Shown piece by piece: positions 17,768 to 26,240 of a stretch of 64,000 nucleotides of DNA; the first letter of the stretch is position 1, and the number at the start of each line of letters is the position of its first letter. The notes under the pieces are model-generated. The model searched no databases and was not told where the DNA came from. It saw nothing but the letters and a program-made list of their open reading frames with translations. The stretch comes from Lachnoclostridium sp. An169 (GTDB taxonomy: Bacteria > Bacillota > Clostridia > Lachnospirales > Lachnospiraceae). The position numbers and the translations under genes were made by a program. The stretch spans positions 280,525 through 344,524 of the forward strand of contig NZ_NFKT01000001.1 of NCBI RefSeq assembly GCF_002160525.1, given 5' to 3'.

Positions 17768-18946
17768 TTAAACTTCGCCTCTGCTTCGTTTTTCAAGCAG
17801 CGCATGAATCTTATCTGTCGGGTTGAGCACTTTCCCGATGGTCACGTCGTGATTCAGGGAATCAATGATCATTGCCAGGAATTTGCTCATATCCGCCATG
17901 ACGAAGTAGGGCTTTTCATAAAGCTGGGGCGGCAGATATGTAAGATTGGTGACGATCAGTTTGTCAAGGTAGCCTTTATTGTAGTAATCGTCGAATTTCT
18001 CGAAACCGTCGGTAAAGAGACCGAAAGTGGTGCAGACGAATACCCGGGAAGCACCGCGGGATTTGATCTGCCTTGCCACGTCAAGCATACTCTCTCCGGA
18101 GGAGATCATATCATCCACGATGATCACGTCCTTGCCGGATACGTCGTCGCCGAGGAACTCGTGGGCAACGATTGGGTTCTTGCCGTTTATGATGGTGGAG
18201 TAGTCCCGGCGTTTGTAGAACATTCCCATATCCACGCCGAGGACGTTGGAAAAGTATACGGCGCGGTGCATGGCGCCCTCGTCTGGGCTGACGATCATCA
18301 TGTGATCTTTGTCTGCCTTAAGATCCGGGATCGCGCGGAAGAGTGCCTTCATAAACTGGTACGGCGGATTGAAGCTGTCGAATCCGCTTAACGGAATGGC
18401 ATTCTGTACCCGGGGGTCATGTGCATCAAAGGTAATGATATTGCTGACGCCCATGTATGTCAGCTCCTCCAGTGCAAGCGCGCAGTCCAGAGATTCCCTC
18501 TTCGTGCGTTTGTGCTGGCGGCTCTCATAGAGGAAAGGCATGATGGCAGTGATGCGGTGTGCCTTTCCGGCGGAGGCCGCAATGATTCTCTTTAAGTCCT
18601 GATAATGATCGTCCGGCGACATGTGGTTGACATGGCCGTTTACCAGATAGGTCAGGCTGTAGTTGCACACGTCTGTCATGATAAACAGGTCCGTGCCCCG
18701 GACGGTCTCTTTGAGGATTCCTTTTGCCTCTCCGCTTCCAAACCGCGGACAAGCGCAGTCCACAAGATAATTATTCGATTTGTAATTCACGTAAAGAGGG
18801 GATTCGGTGACTTCGTTGATTGTGTTCTCACGGAAGGAAACGATATAGTCGTTGACTTTGCGTCCCAGTTCCTTACAGCTTTCCATTGCAACGATTTTCA
18901 GCGGGGCAACGGGAAGTGTCTTTTCTAATGCTTCGATATTTGACAT
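17768..18946 (-). CDS. prs: Ribose-phosphate pyrophosphokinase (long form)
   Basis: This enzyme makes PRPP for nucleotide, histidine and tryptophan synthesis. At 392 residues it is longer than the usual 310-320, a form seen in Lachnospiraceae. The PRPP-binding motif reads VIIVDDMISSGESM, the flexible-loop area has SRQHKRTKRES, and FDAHDPRVQNAIP corresponds to the ATP/metal-binding region. The ATG at 18946 has AGGAGA upstream, which excludes the in-frame ATG at 19015. A good promoter precedes it on the minus strand. The SSGES variant of the PRPP loop suggests a distinct subclass. Confidence 0.88.
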   Translation of the reverse strand: MSNIEALEKTLPVAPLKIVAMESCKELGRKVNDYIVSFRENTINEVTESPLYVNYKSNNYLVDCACPRFGSGEAKGILKETVRGTDLFIMTDVCNYSLTYLVNGHVNHMSPDDHYQDLKRIIAASAGKAHRITAIMPFLYESRQHKRTKRESLDCALALEELTYMGVSNIITFDAHDPRVQNAIPLSGFDSFNPPYQFMKALFRAIPDLKADKDHMMIVSPDEGAMHRAVYFSNVLGVDMGMFYKRRDYSTIINGKNPIVAHEFLGDDVSGKDVIIVDDMISSGESMLDVARQIKSRGASRVFVCTTFGLFTDGFEKFDDYYNKGYLDKLIVTNLTYLPPQLYEKPYFVMADMSKFLAMIIDSLNHDVTIGKVLNPTDKIHALLEKRSRGEV

Positions 18947-18986
18947 GGTTTTCTCCTGTAAACATTGATTTGTATTGTACATACAC

Positions 18987-19015
18987 TTTATATCATTTTT
19001 TTTCATGAAATTCAA
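18987..19015 (-). promoter_or_regulatory. Promoter of prs
   Basis: On the minus strand TTGAAT (19015-19010) and TATAAA (18992-18987) are 17 bases apart, about 40 bases before the prs start. Confidence 0.6.
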
Positions 19016-19023
19016 GCATGGCT

Positions 19024-19051
19024 TTGCGGAACCGGGAATTTATGGTATACT
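19024..19051 (+). promoter_or_regulatory. Possible promoter of the DUF512 gene
   Basis: TATACT (19046-19051) is a good -10 box. The -35 candidate TTGCGG (19024-19029) is poor with a 16-base spacer. Confidence 0.4.
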
Positions 19052-19138
19052 GTTAACTAAGTGCGGATATATGACGGGAAAGGTGCGAAAGCGGCATCGC
19101 CGGAAAAGATCCGCAGAAGAAACAGGGAGTTTGAATTA

Positions 19139-20479
19139 ATGAAAAAACATGATCATATTGTAAAAACTGTGGAGCCGGGAAGCATTGCCGATGAACTCGG
19201 CATTGAGCCGGGCGATAAGCTTCTCTCCATCGACGGACATGAGATTGAGGATATTTTTGATTATCAGTATTATGTGGAAGATGAAGAGATTCTGCTTCTG
19301 ATCGAGAAGCCGGACGGCGAGGAGTGGGAACTGGAGATTGAAAAGGACCCGGACGAGCAGCTCGGAATCGGGTTCGGCCAGGGGCTTATGGACGAGTACC
19401 ATTCCTGCCGGAACAAGTGTATATTCTGCTTTATCGACCAGATGCCGCAGGGAATGCGGGATACCCTCTATTTTAAGGATGATGATTCCCGTCTTTCTTT
19501 TCTCCAGGGAAATTATATTACGCTGACAAATATGAGCGACCACGATGTGGAGCGGATTGTGAAATACCGTCTGGAGCCTATCAACATTTCTTTTCAGACG
19601 ACGAACCCGGAGCTGCGCTGCAGGATGCTGCATAACCGGTTCGCCGGGGATGCCCTGAAAAAGGTGGATATCCTCTATCAGGGAGGGATCGAGATGAACG
19701 GTCAGATCGTGCTCTGCAAGGGTGTCAACGACGGGGAGGAACTGGAGCGGACGATCCGCGACCTGACCCGTTACCTTCCTCTTTTAAAGAGTGTGTCTGT
19801 CGTGCCGGTGGGACTTACAAAATACCGGGAAGGGCTCTATCCGTTGGAACCGTTCACAAAGGAGGAGGCACAGAAAGTGCTTTCCGTGATTCACGGCTGG
19901 CAGGAAAAGATTTACGAGGAGTACGGACTGCATTTCATCCATGCCGGGGATGAGTGGTATCTTCTGGCGGAGGAAGATCTTCCGGAGGAGGAGCGGTATG
20001 ACGGTTATCTCCAACTTGAGAACGGCGTGGGAATGCTGCGGCTTCTGATCAACGAGTTTGAGGAGGCATTTGCCGCGCTTCCGGCAGGAGATATTTGCGG
20101 AACCACAGAGGCGGCGGGCGCGCGGAGAGAACTGTCCATTGCCACGGGCCGGCTGGCTTACCCGTATCTGAAGCGGATCGCGGAGCAGATGGAAGAGAAG
20201 TATCCGTTTCTTACGGTTCATGTACACAGCATCCGCAATGATTTCTTCGGGGAGCGGATCACGGTTTCCGGACTGATCACCGGGCAGGACCTGACCGCCC
20301 AGCTGAAAGGAAAAGAACTTGGCAGCAGGCTTCTGATTCCCTGCAACATGCTCAAGACCGATGAGGATGTGTTCCTTGACGATTATACGGTAAAAGATGT
20401 GTCCGATGCTTTACAAGTTCCGGTGGATATTGTAAAATCAAGCGGGCAGAATCTGATCGATGCGATTCTGGGCTGCTGA
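19139..20479 (+). CDS. DUF512 protein with PDZ and radical-SAM-like domains
   Basis: The 446-residue protein starts with a PDZ-like domain (IVKTVEPGSIADELGIEPGD), followed by a radical SAM-like region with the cysteine cluster CRNKCIFC near residue 87, and a C-terminal DUF512 domain. The family is conserved in Clostridia and cyanobacteria, and its reaction is unknown. AGGGAG lies 9 bases before ATG 19139; an earlier in-frame ATG at 19061 adds a basic stretch outside the PDZ domain. It stands directly before der, a common arrangement that hints at a ribosome- or translation-linked role. Confidence 0.85.
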   Translation: MKKHDHIVKTVEPGSIADELGIEPGDKLLSIDGHEIEDIFDYQYYVEDEEILLLIEKPDGEEWELEIEKDPDEQLGIGFGQGLMDEYHSCRNKCIFCFIDQMPQGMRDTLYFKDDDSRLSFLQGNYITLTNMSDHDVERIVKYRLEPINISFQTTNPELRCRMLHNRFAGDALKKVDILYQGGIEMNGQIVLCKGVNDGEELERTIRDLTRYLPLLKSVSVVPVGLTKYREGLYPLEPFTKEEAQKVLSVIHGWQEKIYEEYGLHFIHAGDEWYLLAEEDLPEEERYDGYLQLENGVGMLRLLINEFEEAFAALPAGDICGTTEAAGARRELSIATGRLAYPYLKRIAEQMEEKYPFLTVHVHSIRNDFFGERITVSGLITGQDLTAQLKGKELGSRLLIPCNMLKTDEDVFLDDYTVKDVSDALQVPVDIVKSSGQNLIDAILGC

Positions 20480-20524
20480 TGCGGCGGGAAGATAGTAAGA
20501 GTATAGAGAAAGGCTGAGAATAGT

Positions 20525-21853
20525 ATGAGTAAACCAGTAGTGGCCATTGTGGGGCGTCCGAATGTGGGAAAATCTACATTGTTTAACGCTCTGGCGGGAG
20601 AGCGGATCTCCATTGTGAAGGATACGCCGGGAGTTACCAGAGACAGGATCTATGCGGACATCACATGGCTGGATAAAGAATTTACGATGATTGATACCGG
20701 CGGAATCGAGCCGGACAGCAGGGACGTGATCCTCTCCCAGATGAGGGAGCAGGCGCAGATTGCCATTGATACGGCGGATGTGATAATCTTTATCACAGAC
20801 GTCAGGCAGGGACTTCAGGATGCGGATTCCAAGGTGGCTGACATGCTCAGGCGCTCCGGAAAACCGGTGGTCCTTGTGGTGAACAAAGTCGATAATTTTG
20901 AGAAACTTATGCCTGATGTGTATGAGTTCTATAATCTGGGAATCGGGGATCCCATCCCTATTTCCGCGTCTTCCAGGCTGGGACTGGGAGATATGCTGGA
21001 TGCGGTTACGGCACATTTCCCCGAGGGAAGCGCCGGGGAGGAAGATGACGATCGCCCGAGAGTTGCGATCGTGGGAAAGCCCAATGTAGGGAAATCTTCC
21101 ATCATCAACAAGCTTCTGGGTGAGAACCGGGTGATTGTCTCCGATGTGGCGGGAACTACCCGGGACGCCATTGATACGGAGATCGTCCACAACGGGAAAG
21201 AATATGTGTTTATCGACACAGCAGGTCTGCGCCGGAAAAACAAGATCAAGGAAGAACTGGAGCGGTACAGCATTATCCGTACCGTGGCGGCTGTGGAGCG
21301 GGCGGATGTGGTTCTCATGGTCATCGATGCAGTGGAGGGCGTGACCGAACAGGATGCCAAGATCGCCGGAATCGCCCATGAGAGAGGAAAAGGAATCATC
21401 ATCGTTGTGAACAAGTGGGACGCCATCGAAAAGAATGACCGCACTATGCGGGAATACGAGGCGAAGATCCGCCAGACGCTGTCTTACATGCCTTATGCGG
21501 AGATCATGTACGTCTCTGCGCTGACAGGACAGAGACTGAACAAACTGTACGACAAGATCGACATGGTGATTGAGAACCAGACGCTGCGCGTGGCAACCGG
21601 AGTTCTCAATGAGATTATGACAGAGGCAGTGGCGCTGCAGCAGCCGCCGTCCGACAAGGGAAAGAGGCTGAAACTTTACTATATCACGCAGGTTTCCGTG
21701 AAGCCGCCCACATTCGTGATCTTTGTAAACGATAAGGAACTGATGCATTTCTCCTATACACGGTATCTGGAAAACAAGATCAGGGAGGCATTTGGATTCC
21801 GGGGGACTTCCCTGAAGTTCTTTATAAGAGAGAGAAAGGAAAAGGAGCAGTAA
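20525..21853 (+). CDS. der: Ribosome biogenesis GTPase Der (EngA)
   Basis: Der has two GTPase domains in tandem and is needed for 50S subunit assembly. Here the G1 motifs are GRPNVGKST (residues 9-17) and GKPNVGKSS (about 184-192), with NKVD and NKWD as the two G4 motifs, and a C-terminal KH-like domain. At 442 residues it has standard length. It starts a run der-plsY-gpsA-spoIVA with short gaps, close to the arrangement of Bacillus subtilis. Confidence 0.98.
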   Translation: MSKPVVAIVGRPNVGKSTLFNALAGERISIVKDTPGVTRDRIYADITWLDKEFTMIDTGGIEPDSRDVILSQMREQAQIAIDTADVIIFITDVRQGLQDADSKVADMLRRSGKPVVLVVNKVDNFEKLMPDVYEFYNLGIGDPIPISASSRLGLGDMLDAVTAHFPEGSAGEEDDDRPRVAIVGKPNVGKSSIINKLLGENRVIVSDVAGTTRDAIDTEIVHNGKEYVFIDTAGLRRKNKIKEELERYSIIRTVAAVERADVVLMVIDAVEGVTEQDAKIAGIAHERGKGIIIVVNKWDAIEKNDRTMREYEAKIRQTLSYMPYAEIMYVSALTGQRLNKLYDKIDMVIENQTLRVATGVLNEIMTEAVALQQPPSDKGKRLKLYYITQVSVKPPTFVIFVNDKELMHFSYTRYLENKIREAFGFRGTSLKFFIRERKEKEQ

Positions 21854-21857
21854 AGTT

Positions 21858-22514
21858 ATGGAACGATTGATCTGTCTTGCGATCGGCTATGTGTGCGGCC
21901 TTCTTGAGACCGGGTACTGGGTCGGGAAAATGTATCATGTGGATATCCGCAAGAAAGGGAGCGGAAATGCAGGTTCTACCAACGCTGTGCGTATACTCGG
22001 ATGGAAGGCGGGAGCCATGACGTTTTTCGGGGATGTGCTGAAATGCTTTGTGGCTGTGCTGATCGTGATCTTCATGTACCGGGGCAGCGAATGTCTTCCC
22101 CTGCTTGCCATGTATGCGGGAGCCGGGGTCACACTGGGGCATAATTTTCCCTTTTATCTGGGATTCAAGGGAGGCAAGGGAATCGCCGTGATGGCGGCGC
22201 TTGTTGCGGCAAACAGTTTCTGGCATCTTCCGGCAAGTCTTCTCCTGATCCCTGTGACGCTTGCCTGCTTCCTGGTTCCGGTACTCATCACAAGGTACAT
22301 ATCCGTGGGCTCGCTGCTTGCCTATCTGGTATTCTTTATCGAGATGGTGCTCTGCGGGCAGGCGGGATGGCTGGACATGGAGCCTCATTACCTCTATGAG
22401 CTTTATATTCTGGTGTTTGTGCTTTTCGCTCTGGCATGTTACCAGCACCGGGCAAATATCAGAAGGCTGATGAACGGGACGGAGAACAAGTTCGGCGGAA
22501 AGAAAAAAGAATAA
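21858..22514 (+). CDS. plsY: Glycerol-3-phosphate acyltransferase PlsY
   Basis: PlsY transfers the acyl group from acyl-phosphate (made by PlsX) to glycerol-3-phosphate in the membrane. The 218-residue protein has the family motifs KGSGNAGSTNAVR, a GHNFPFYLGFKGGKG loop and several hydrophobic helices. It begins 4 bases after der and is followed by gpsA, which supplies its glycerol-3-phosphate substrate. Confidence 0.95.
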   Translation: MERLICLAIGYVCGLLETGYWVGKMYHVDIRKKGSGNAGSTNAVRILGWKAGAMTFFGDVLKCFVAVLIVIFMYRGSECLPLLAMYAGAGVTLGHNFPFYLGFKGGKGIAVMAALVAANSFWHLPASLLLIPVTLACFLVPVLITRYISVGSLLAYLVFFIEMVLCGQAGWLDMEPHYLYELYILVFVLFALACYQHRANIRRLMNGTENKFGGKKKE

Positions 22515-22527
22515 GGAGAAAAATAAT

Positions 22528-23550
22528 ATGGCGAATGCAGGCGTACTCGGAGCGGGAAGCTGGGGCACAGCTCTTTCTGTTCTGCTCCATGACAACGGAC
22601 ACCAGGTAACAGTGTGGTCCATCGATGCGGATGAAGTGAAGATGCTGCGTGAGAAGAGGGAGCATCTGACGAAACTTCCGGGGGTGAAGATCCCGGAGGA
22701 CATGGTGATTACCGGAGATCTGGAAGAAACCGTACGGGGAAAGGATTTCCTCGTGCTTGCAGTACCTTCCGTATATACAAGGGGGACGGCGCGGAAGATG
22801 CGACCCTTTGTCAGCGACGGGCAGATTATTGTGGATGTGGCAAAAGGAATCGAGGAGTCCACGCTGAAGACGCTGTCGCAGCAGATCGAGGAGGAGATTC
22901 CCCAGGCGGATGTGGCAGTCCTTTCCGGTCCGAGCCACGCGGAGGAGGTGGGACGGCGGATGCCAACCACCTGCGTCATCGGCGCGAAGACGAGAAAGAC
23001 GGCGGAGTACCTGCAGTCCATGTTCATCAGCAAAGTGTTCCGCGTTTATACAAGTCCGGATATTCTGGGAATTGAACTTGGCGGGGCGCTGAAAAACGTG
23101 ATCGCCCTGGCAGCCGGAATTGCAGACGGGCTTGGATATGGCGACAACACAAAGGCCGCCCTGATCACCCGGGGAATCGCGGAGATCGCCCGGCTCGGCG
23201 TGAAGATGGGCGGAAAGATCGAGAGCTTTGTAGGGCTGACCGGGATCGGTGATCTGATCGTGACCTGTGCCAGTGTACACAGCCGGAACCGGAAAGCGGG
23301 ATACCTGATCGGAAAGGGTCGCACCATGCAGGAAGCCATGGATGAGGTCAACATGGTCGTGGAGGGCGTCTACTCGGCAAAAGCAGCGGCTGCCCTGGCG
23401 AAGAAGTACGATGTTGCCATGCCCATTGTGGATGAAGTGAACCGGGTGCTCTTTGAAGGAAAAGACCCGGCACAGGCGGTGGACGACCTGATGATGCGGG
23501 AATCGAGAAGTGAGAATACCGCGCTTCTGTGGGAAGAGACAGAAGAATAG
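22528..23550 (+). CDS. gpsA: Glycerol-3-phosphate dehydrogenase [NAD(P)+]
   Basis: GpsA reduces dihydroxyacetone phosphate to glycerol-3-phosphate for phospholipid synthesis. The 340-residue protein has an N-terminal Rossmann motif (VLGAGSWGTALS), the substrate-binding lysine region GGALKNVIALAAG and the C-terminal SRNRKAGYLIGKG segment. AAGGAG precedes the ATG. Its place after plsY couples substrate supply to acylation. Confidence 0.97.
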   Translation: MANAGVLGAGSWGTALSVLLHDNGHQVTVWSIDADEVKMLREKREHLTKLPGVKIPEDMVITGDLEETVRGKDFLVLAVPSVYTRGTARKMRPFVSDGQIIVDVAKGIEESTLKTLSQQIEEEIPQADVAVLSGPSHAEEVGRRMPTTCVIGAKTRKTAEYLQSMFISKVFRVYTSPDILGIELGGALKNVIALAAGIADGLGYGDNTKAALITRGIAEIARLGVKMGGKIESFVGLTGIGDLIVTCASVHSRNRKAGYLIGKGRTMQEAMDEVNMVVEGVYSAKAAAALAKKYDVAMPIVDEVNRVLFEGKDPAQAVDDLMMRESRSENTALLWEETEE

Positions 23551-23555
23551 CATAA

Positions 23556-23600
23556 ACCCCCTGTCTGCTGCATAGACTGGTATCAGCAGAACAAGGGGGT
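23556..23600 (+). promoter_or_regulatory. Hairpin enclosing the spoIVA ribosome binding site
   Basis: ACCCCCT (23556-23562) pairs with AGGGGGT (23594-23600), and CTGCTG (23565-23570) with CAGCAG (23584-23589). The 3' arm contains AAGGGGG, the only ribosome binding site for the ATG at 23608. When formed on a transcript from gpsA it could both weaken read-through and block spoIVA translation. Confidence 0.5.
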
Positions 23601-23607
23601 ATTTTGT

Positions 23608-25080
23608 ATGGATTCATTTCAGGTATACAGGGATATGCGGGCAAGGACCAACGGAGAGATCTATATCGGTGTGGTGGGACCGGTTCGGACAGGCAAATCG
23701 ACGTTTATCAAACGCTTTATGGATCTCCTTGTCATTCCGAACATGTCTGACGCCCACGCAAGAGAACGGACCAAAGATGAACTTCCCCAGTCGGCTTCCG
23801 GGACGACGATCATGACAACAGAGCCCAAATTTGTCCCGAAAGAGGCGGCGCCGGTTAAGCTCTCCGAGGATATTGAGGTGAAGGTGCGCCTGATTGACTG
23901 TGTGGGCTTCATGGTGGAAGGAGCTTCGGGGCATACTGAAAATAATGCGGAACGCCAGGTGAAGACGCCCTGGTTCGAGTATGAGATTCCCTTTACGAAG
24001 GCGGCGGAGATCGGCACCCGGAAGGTGATCCACGACCATGCGACCATCGGATTTGTGGTGACCACGGATGGAAGTGTGACAGATCTTCCCAGGGAGAATT
24101 ATGTGGCGGCTGAGGAGAAGACGGTAAAAGAACTCAAAAGCATCGGGAAGCCGTTTATCATTCTGCTCAACTGCCGGAAGCCTTACGGGGAGGAGGCAGA
24201 GGCGTTAAAGAAGCAGATGGAAGAAAAATACGGCGTCCCCGTATTCCCGGTCAACTGCGAGCAGCTGAAAAATGAGGATATCAATGAGATCATGCGGCAG
24301 GTGCTGTTCGAGTTCCCGGTTACGGAGGTGGAATTTTATATTCCCAAGTGGGTGGAGATGCTTTCCCGGGATCATGCGATCAAAAAGGATCTGGTCGAAA
24401 ATATCAGGAATCTTATGGACGGGATCGATGATATCCGAAGTGTTTCCTCGATGGAGCCGCAGACAGACAGCCCGTACATAGAACAGGCCGGCGTGGAGAA
24501 GGTGGAGATGGATACGGGAAAGGTGAGCGTACGGATCCGTTTCGCCCAGAAGTATTACTATGAAGTGCTCAGCGAGCTTACCGGCACACAGATCCGGGGA
24601 GAGTACGAACTGATCGCCACCATGAAGGAACTTGCCGCCATGAAAGAAGAGTTCGGGCAGATCAAAGACGCTTTTGCCGATGTGAAGATGAAAGGCTACG
24701 GAGTGGTAAGTCCGAAGAAAGAGGAGATCCATCTGGATGAGCCGGTGATTATCAAGCAGGGGAGCAAGTACGGAGTGAAGATCCGCTCCGAGGCGCCTTC
24801 CATCCATATGATCCGCGCTAATATTGAGACAGAGATCGCGCCCATTGTCGGAAGCGAACAGCAGGCGGAGGACCTGGTGGAGTATATCCGCAAGGAGAGC
24901 GGGACGCCGGAAGGTGTCTGGGGGACAAATATATTCGGGAAATCCGTGGAAGAACTGGTGATGGACGGCATGCGCAGCAAAATCAACATGATCAATGACG
25001 AGAGCCAGATGAAGCTGCAGGATTCCATGCAGAAGATCGTCAATGACACAAACGGCGGTCTGGTGTGCATTATCATCTGA
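23608..25080 (+). CDS. spoIVA: Stage IV sporulation protein A (coat morphogenetic ATPase)
   Basis: SpoIVA polymerises on the forespore outer surface in an ATP-dependent way and forms the base of the spore coat. The 490-residue protein has the P-loop GPVRTGKST near residues 28-36, a central domain and the conserved C-terminal end GGLVCIII. Its length fits the family. It lies 57 bases after gpsA, with a hairpin covering its ribosome binding site. Its presence shows the organism belongs to an endospore-forming lineage. Confidence 0.97.
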   Translation: MDSFQVYRDMRARTNGEIYIGVVGPVRTGKSTFIKRFMDLLVIPNMSDAHARERTKDELPQSASGTTIMTTEPKFVPKEAAPVKLSEDIEVKVRLIDCVGFMVEGASGHTENNAERQVKTPWFEYEIPFTKAAEIGTRKVIHDHATIGFVVTTDGSVTDLPRENYVAAEEKTVKELKSIGKPFIILLNCRKPYGEEAEALKKQMEEKYGVPVFPVNCEQLKNEDINEIMRQVLFEFPVTEVEFYIPKWVEMLSRDHAIKKDLVENIRNLMDGIDDIRSVSSMEPQTDSPYIEQAGVEKVEMDTGKVSVRIRFAQKYYYEVLSELTGTQIRGEYELIATMKELAAMKEEFGQIKDAFADVKMKGYGVVSPKKEEIHLDEPVIIKQGSKYGVKIRSEAPSIHMIRANIETEIAPIVGSEQQAEDLVEYIRKESGTPEGVWGTNIFGKSVEELVMDGMRSKINMINDESQMKLQDSMQKIVNDTNGGLVCIII

Positions 25081-25323
25081 TCGGGGACGTAGTAAAGTTA
25101 AGTTTGACTACGTCCCGAATTGAAGCCCGCTGTGTCCCTTTTTGCACTTTAGTGTGTCCCCCTTGTGCAAAACGTAAATTTTTTTTGAAAATATTATATC
25201 TGATATAGAAGAAATTTGTGGATTTTTCAGAAGGGGACAGGGGTATGCGCAAAAAGGGACGGGGGGTATGTCAAGTTGGGGACGTAGTAAAATTCAATTT
25301 TACTACGTCCCCAACTTGACATA
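25081..25323. repeat. Palindrome-rich intergenic element
   Basis: No gene is seen between spoIVA and pnp. A degenerate palindrome (GGGACGTAGT...ACTACGTCCC) opens the region. Copies of GTCCCTTTTTGC and its inverse GCAAAAAGGGAC, and TGTCCCCCTT against AAGGGGACA, face each other around an AT-rich centre. It closes with a perfect 57-base palindrome at 25267-25323 that begins TATGTCAAGTTGGGGACGTA and has a single central C at 25295. The pattern resembles REP/REPIN or non-autonomous IS elements. Confidence 0.7.
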
Positions 25324-25386
25324 CCTGGCCAAATAGTCTACTATCCAGATAATAAGCATCCGCATACAGACAGGAGGTACTTTACG

Positions 25387-26208
25387 ATGAGCAGACAGTA
25401 TGAAAAGCTGGAAAAATGTTATGAATATTATAAATCGGTTACGGATTTTGTCCCGCGCGTGGGCCTGATCCTCGGCTCGGGGCTGGGAGGCTACGCGCGG
25501 AACATGAGAGTGGTGCAGGAGATTCCCTACGGGGATATTCCCGGTTTTCCGGTATCCACGGTGCAGGGGCATGACGGCAGGTTCCTGCTGGGATACATCG
25601 GGAACGTCCCGGCGGTGGTCATGAAGGGAAGGGTACATTATTATGAGGGATATTCCATGGAGCAGGTCGTCCTTCCGGTCAGGCTCATGAAGAAGATGGG
25701 GATCGAGGTGCTTTTCCTGACCAATGCGTCCGGCGGGATCAACCGGAAGTTCCATGTGGGAGATTTCATGATGATCACGGATCAGATCTCCAGTTTCGCG
25801 CCGTCCCCGCTGATCGGGGAGAATGTGTCGGAACTGGGAGAGCGTTTCCCGGATATGACGCATATCTATGATACCGAGCTGCAGGATCTGATCCGCAGGA
25901 CGGCAGAGGAGGAGAAGATTGCCCTTCAGGAAGGCGTGTATCTGCAGACGACGGGACCGAATTTCGAGAGCCCGGCGGAGATCCGGATGTATGCGGTTCT
26001 CGGGGCGGACGCTGTGGGAATGAGCACGGCATGCGAGGCGATTGCGGCCCGCCATGCGGGAATAAGAGTGTGCGGAATCTCCTGCGTGTCAAATATGGCG
26101 AGCGGCATATCGGAGGAAGAACTGAGCCATCTGGATGTCCAGGCGGTGGCGGACCGGCGTGCCGGAGAGTTTGAGCGGCTGGTGACAAAGTGCATTGAGA
26201 AGATATAA
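25387..26208 (+). CDS. punA: Purine nucleoside phosphorylase (trimeric PNP/MTAP family)
   Basis: The enzyme splits purine nucleosides with phosphate into base and ribose-1-phosphate. The 273-residue protein has the phosphate-binding GSGLGG loop near residue 32, TVQGHDG, the NASGGIN loop and GPNFESPAE with the conserved glutamate. The asparagine in SCVSN corresponds to the residue that selects 6-oxopurines, so inosine or guanosine are likely. An AGGAGG site precedes the ATG. It is followed by an MTA/SAH deaminase, so 5'-methylthioinosine is a possible substrate. Confidence 0.88.
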   Translation: MSRQYEKLEKCYEYYKSVTDFVPRVGLILGSGLGGYARNMRVVQEIPYGDIPGFPVSTVQGHDGRFLLGYIGNVPAVVMKGRVHYYEGYSMEQVVLPVRLMKKMGIEVLFLTNASGGINRKFHVGDFMMITDQISSFAPSPLIGENVSELGERFPDMTHIYDTELQDLIRRTAEEEKIALQEGVYLQTTGPNFESPAEIRMYAVLGADAVGMSTACEAIAARHAGIRVCGISCVSNMASGISEEELSHLDVQAVADRRAGEFERLVTKCIEKI

Positions 26209-26240
26209 AGACGGAATATATAAGACAGAGGAGAGAACAG

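Noticed and set aside
20438..21748. Long minus-strand frame of 436 codons opposite der
   Set aside because: It lies wholly antisense to a clearly identified GTPase gene, has no recognisable family features and no ribosome binding site. It reflects codon bias on the other strand.
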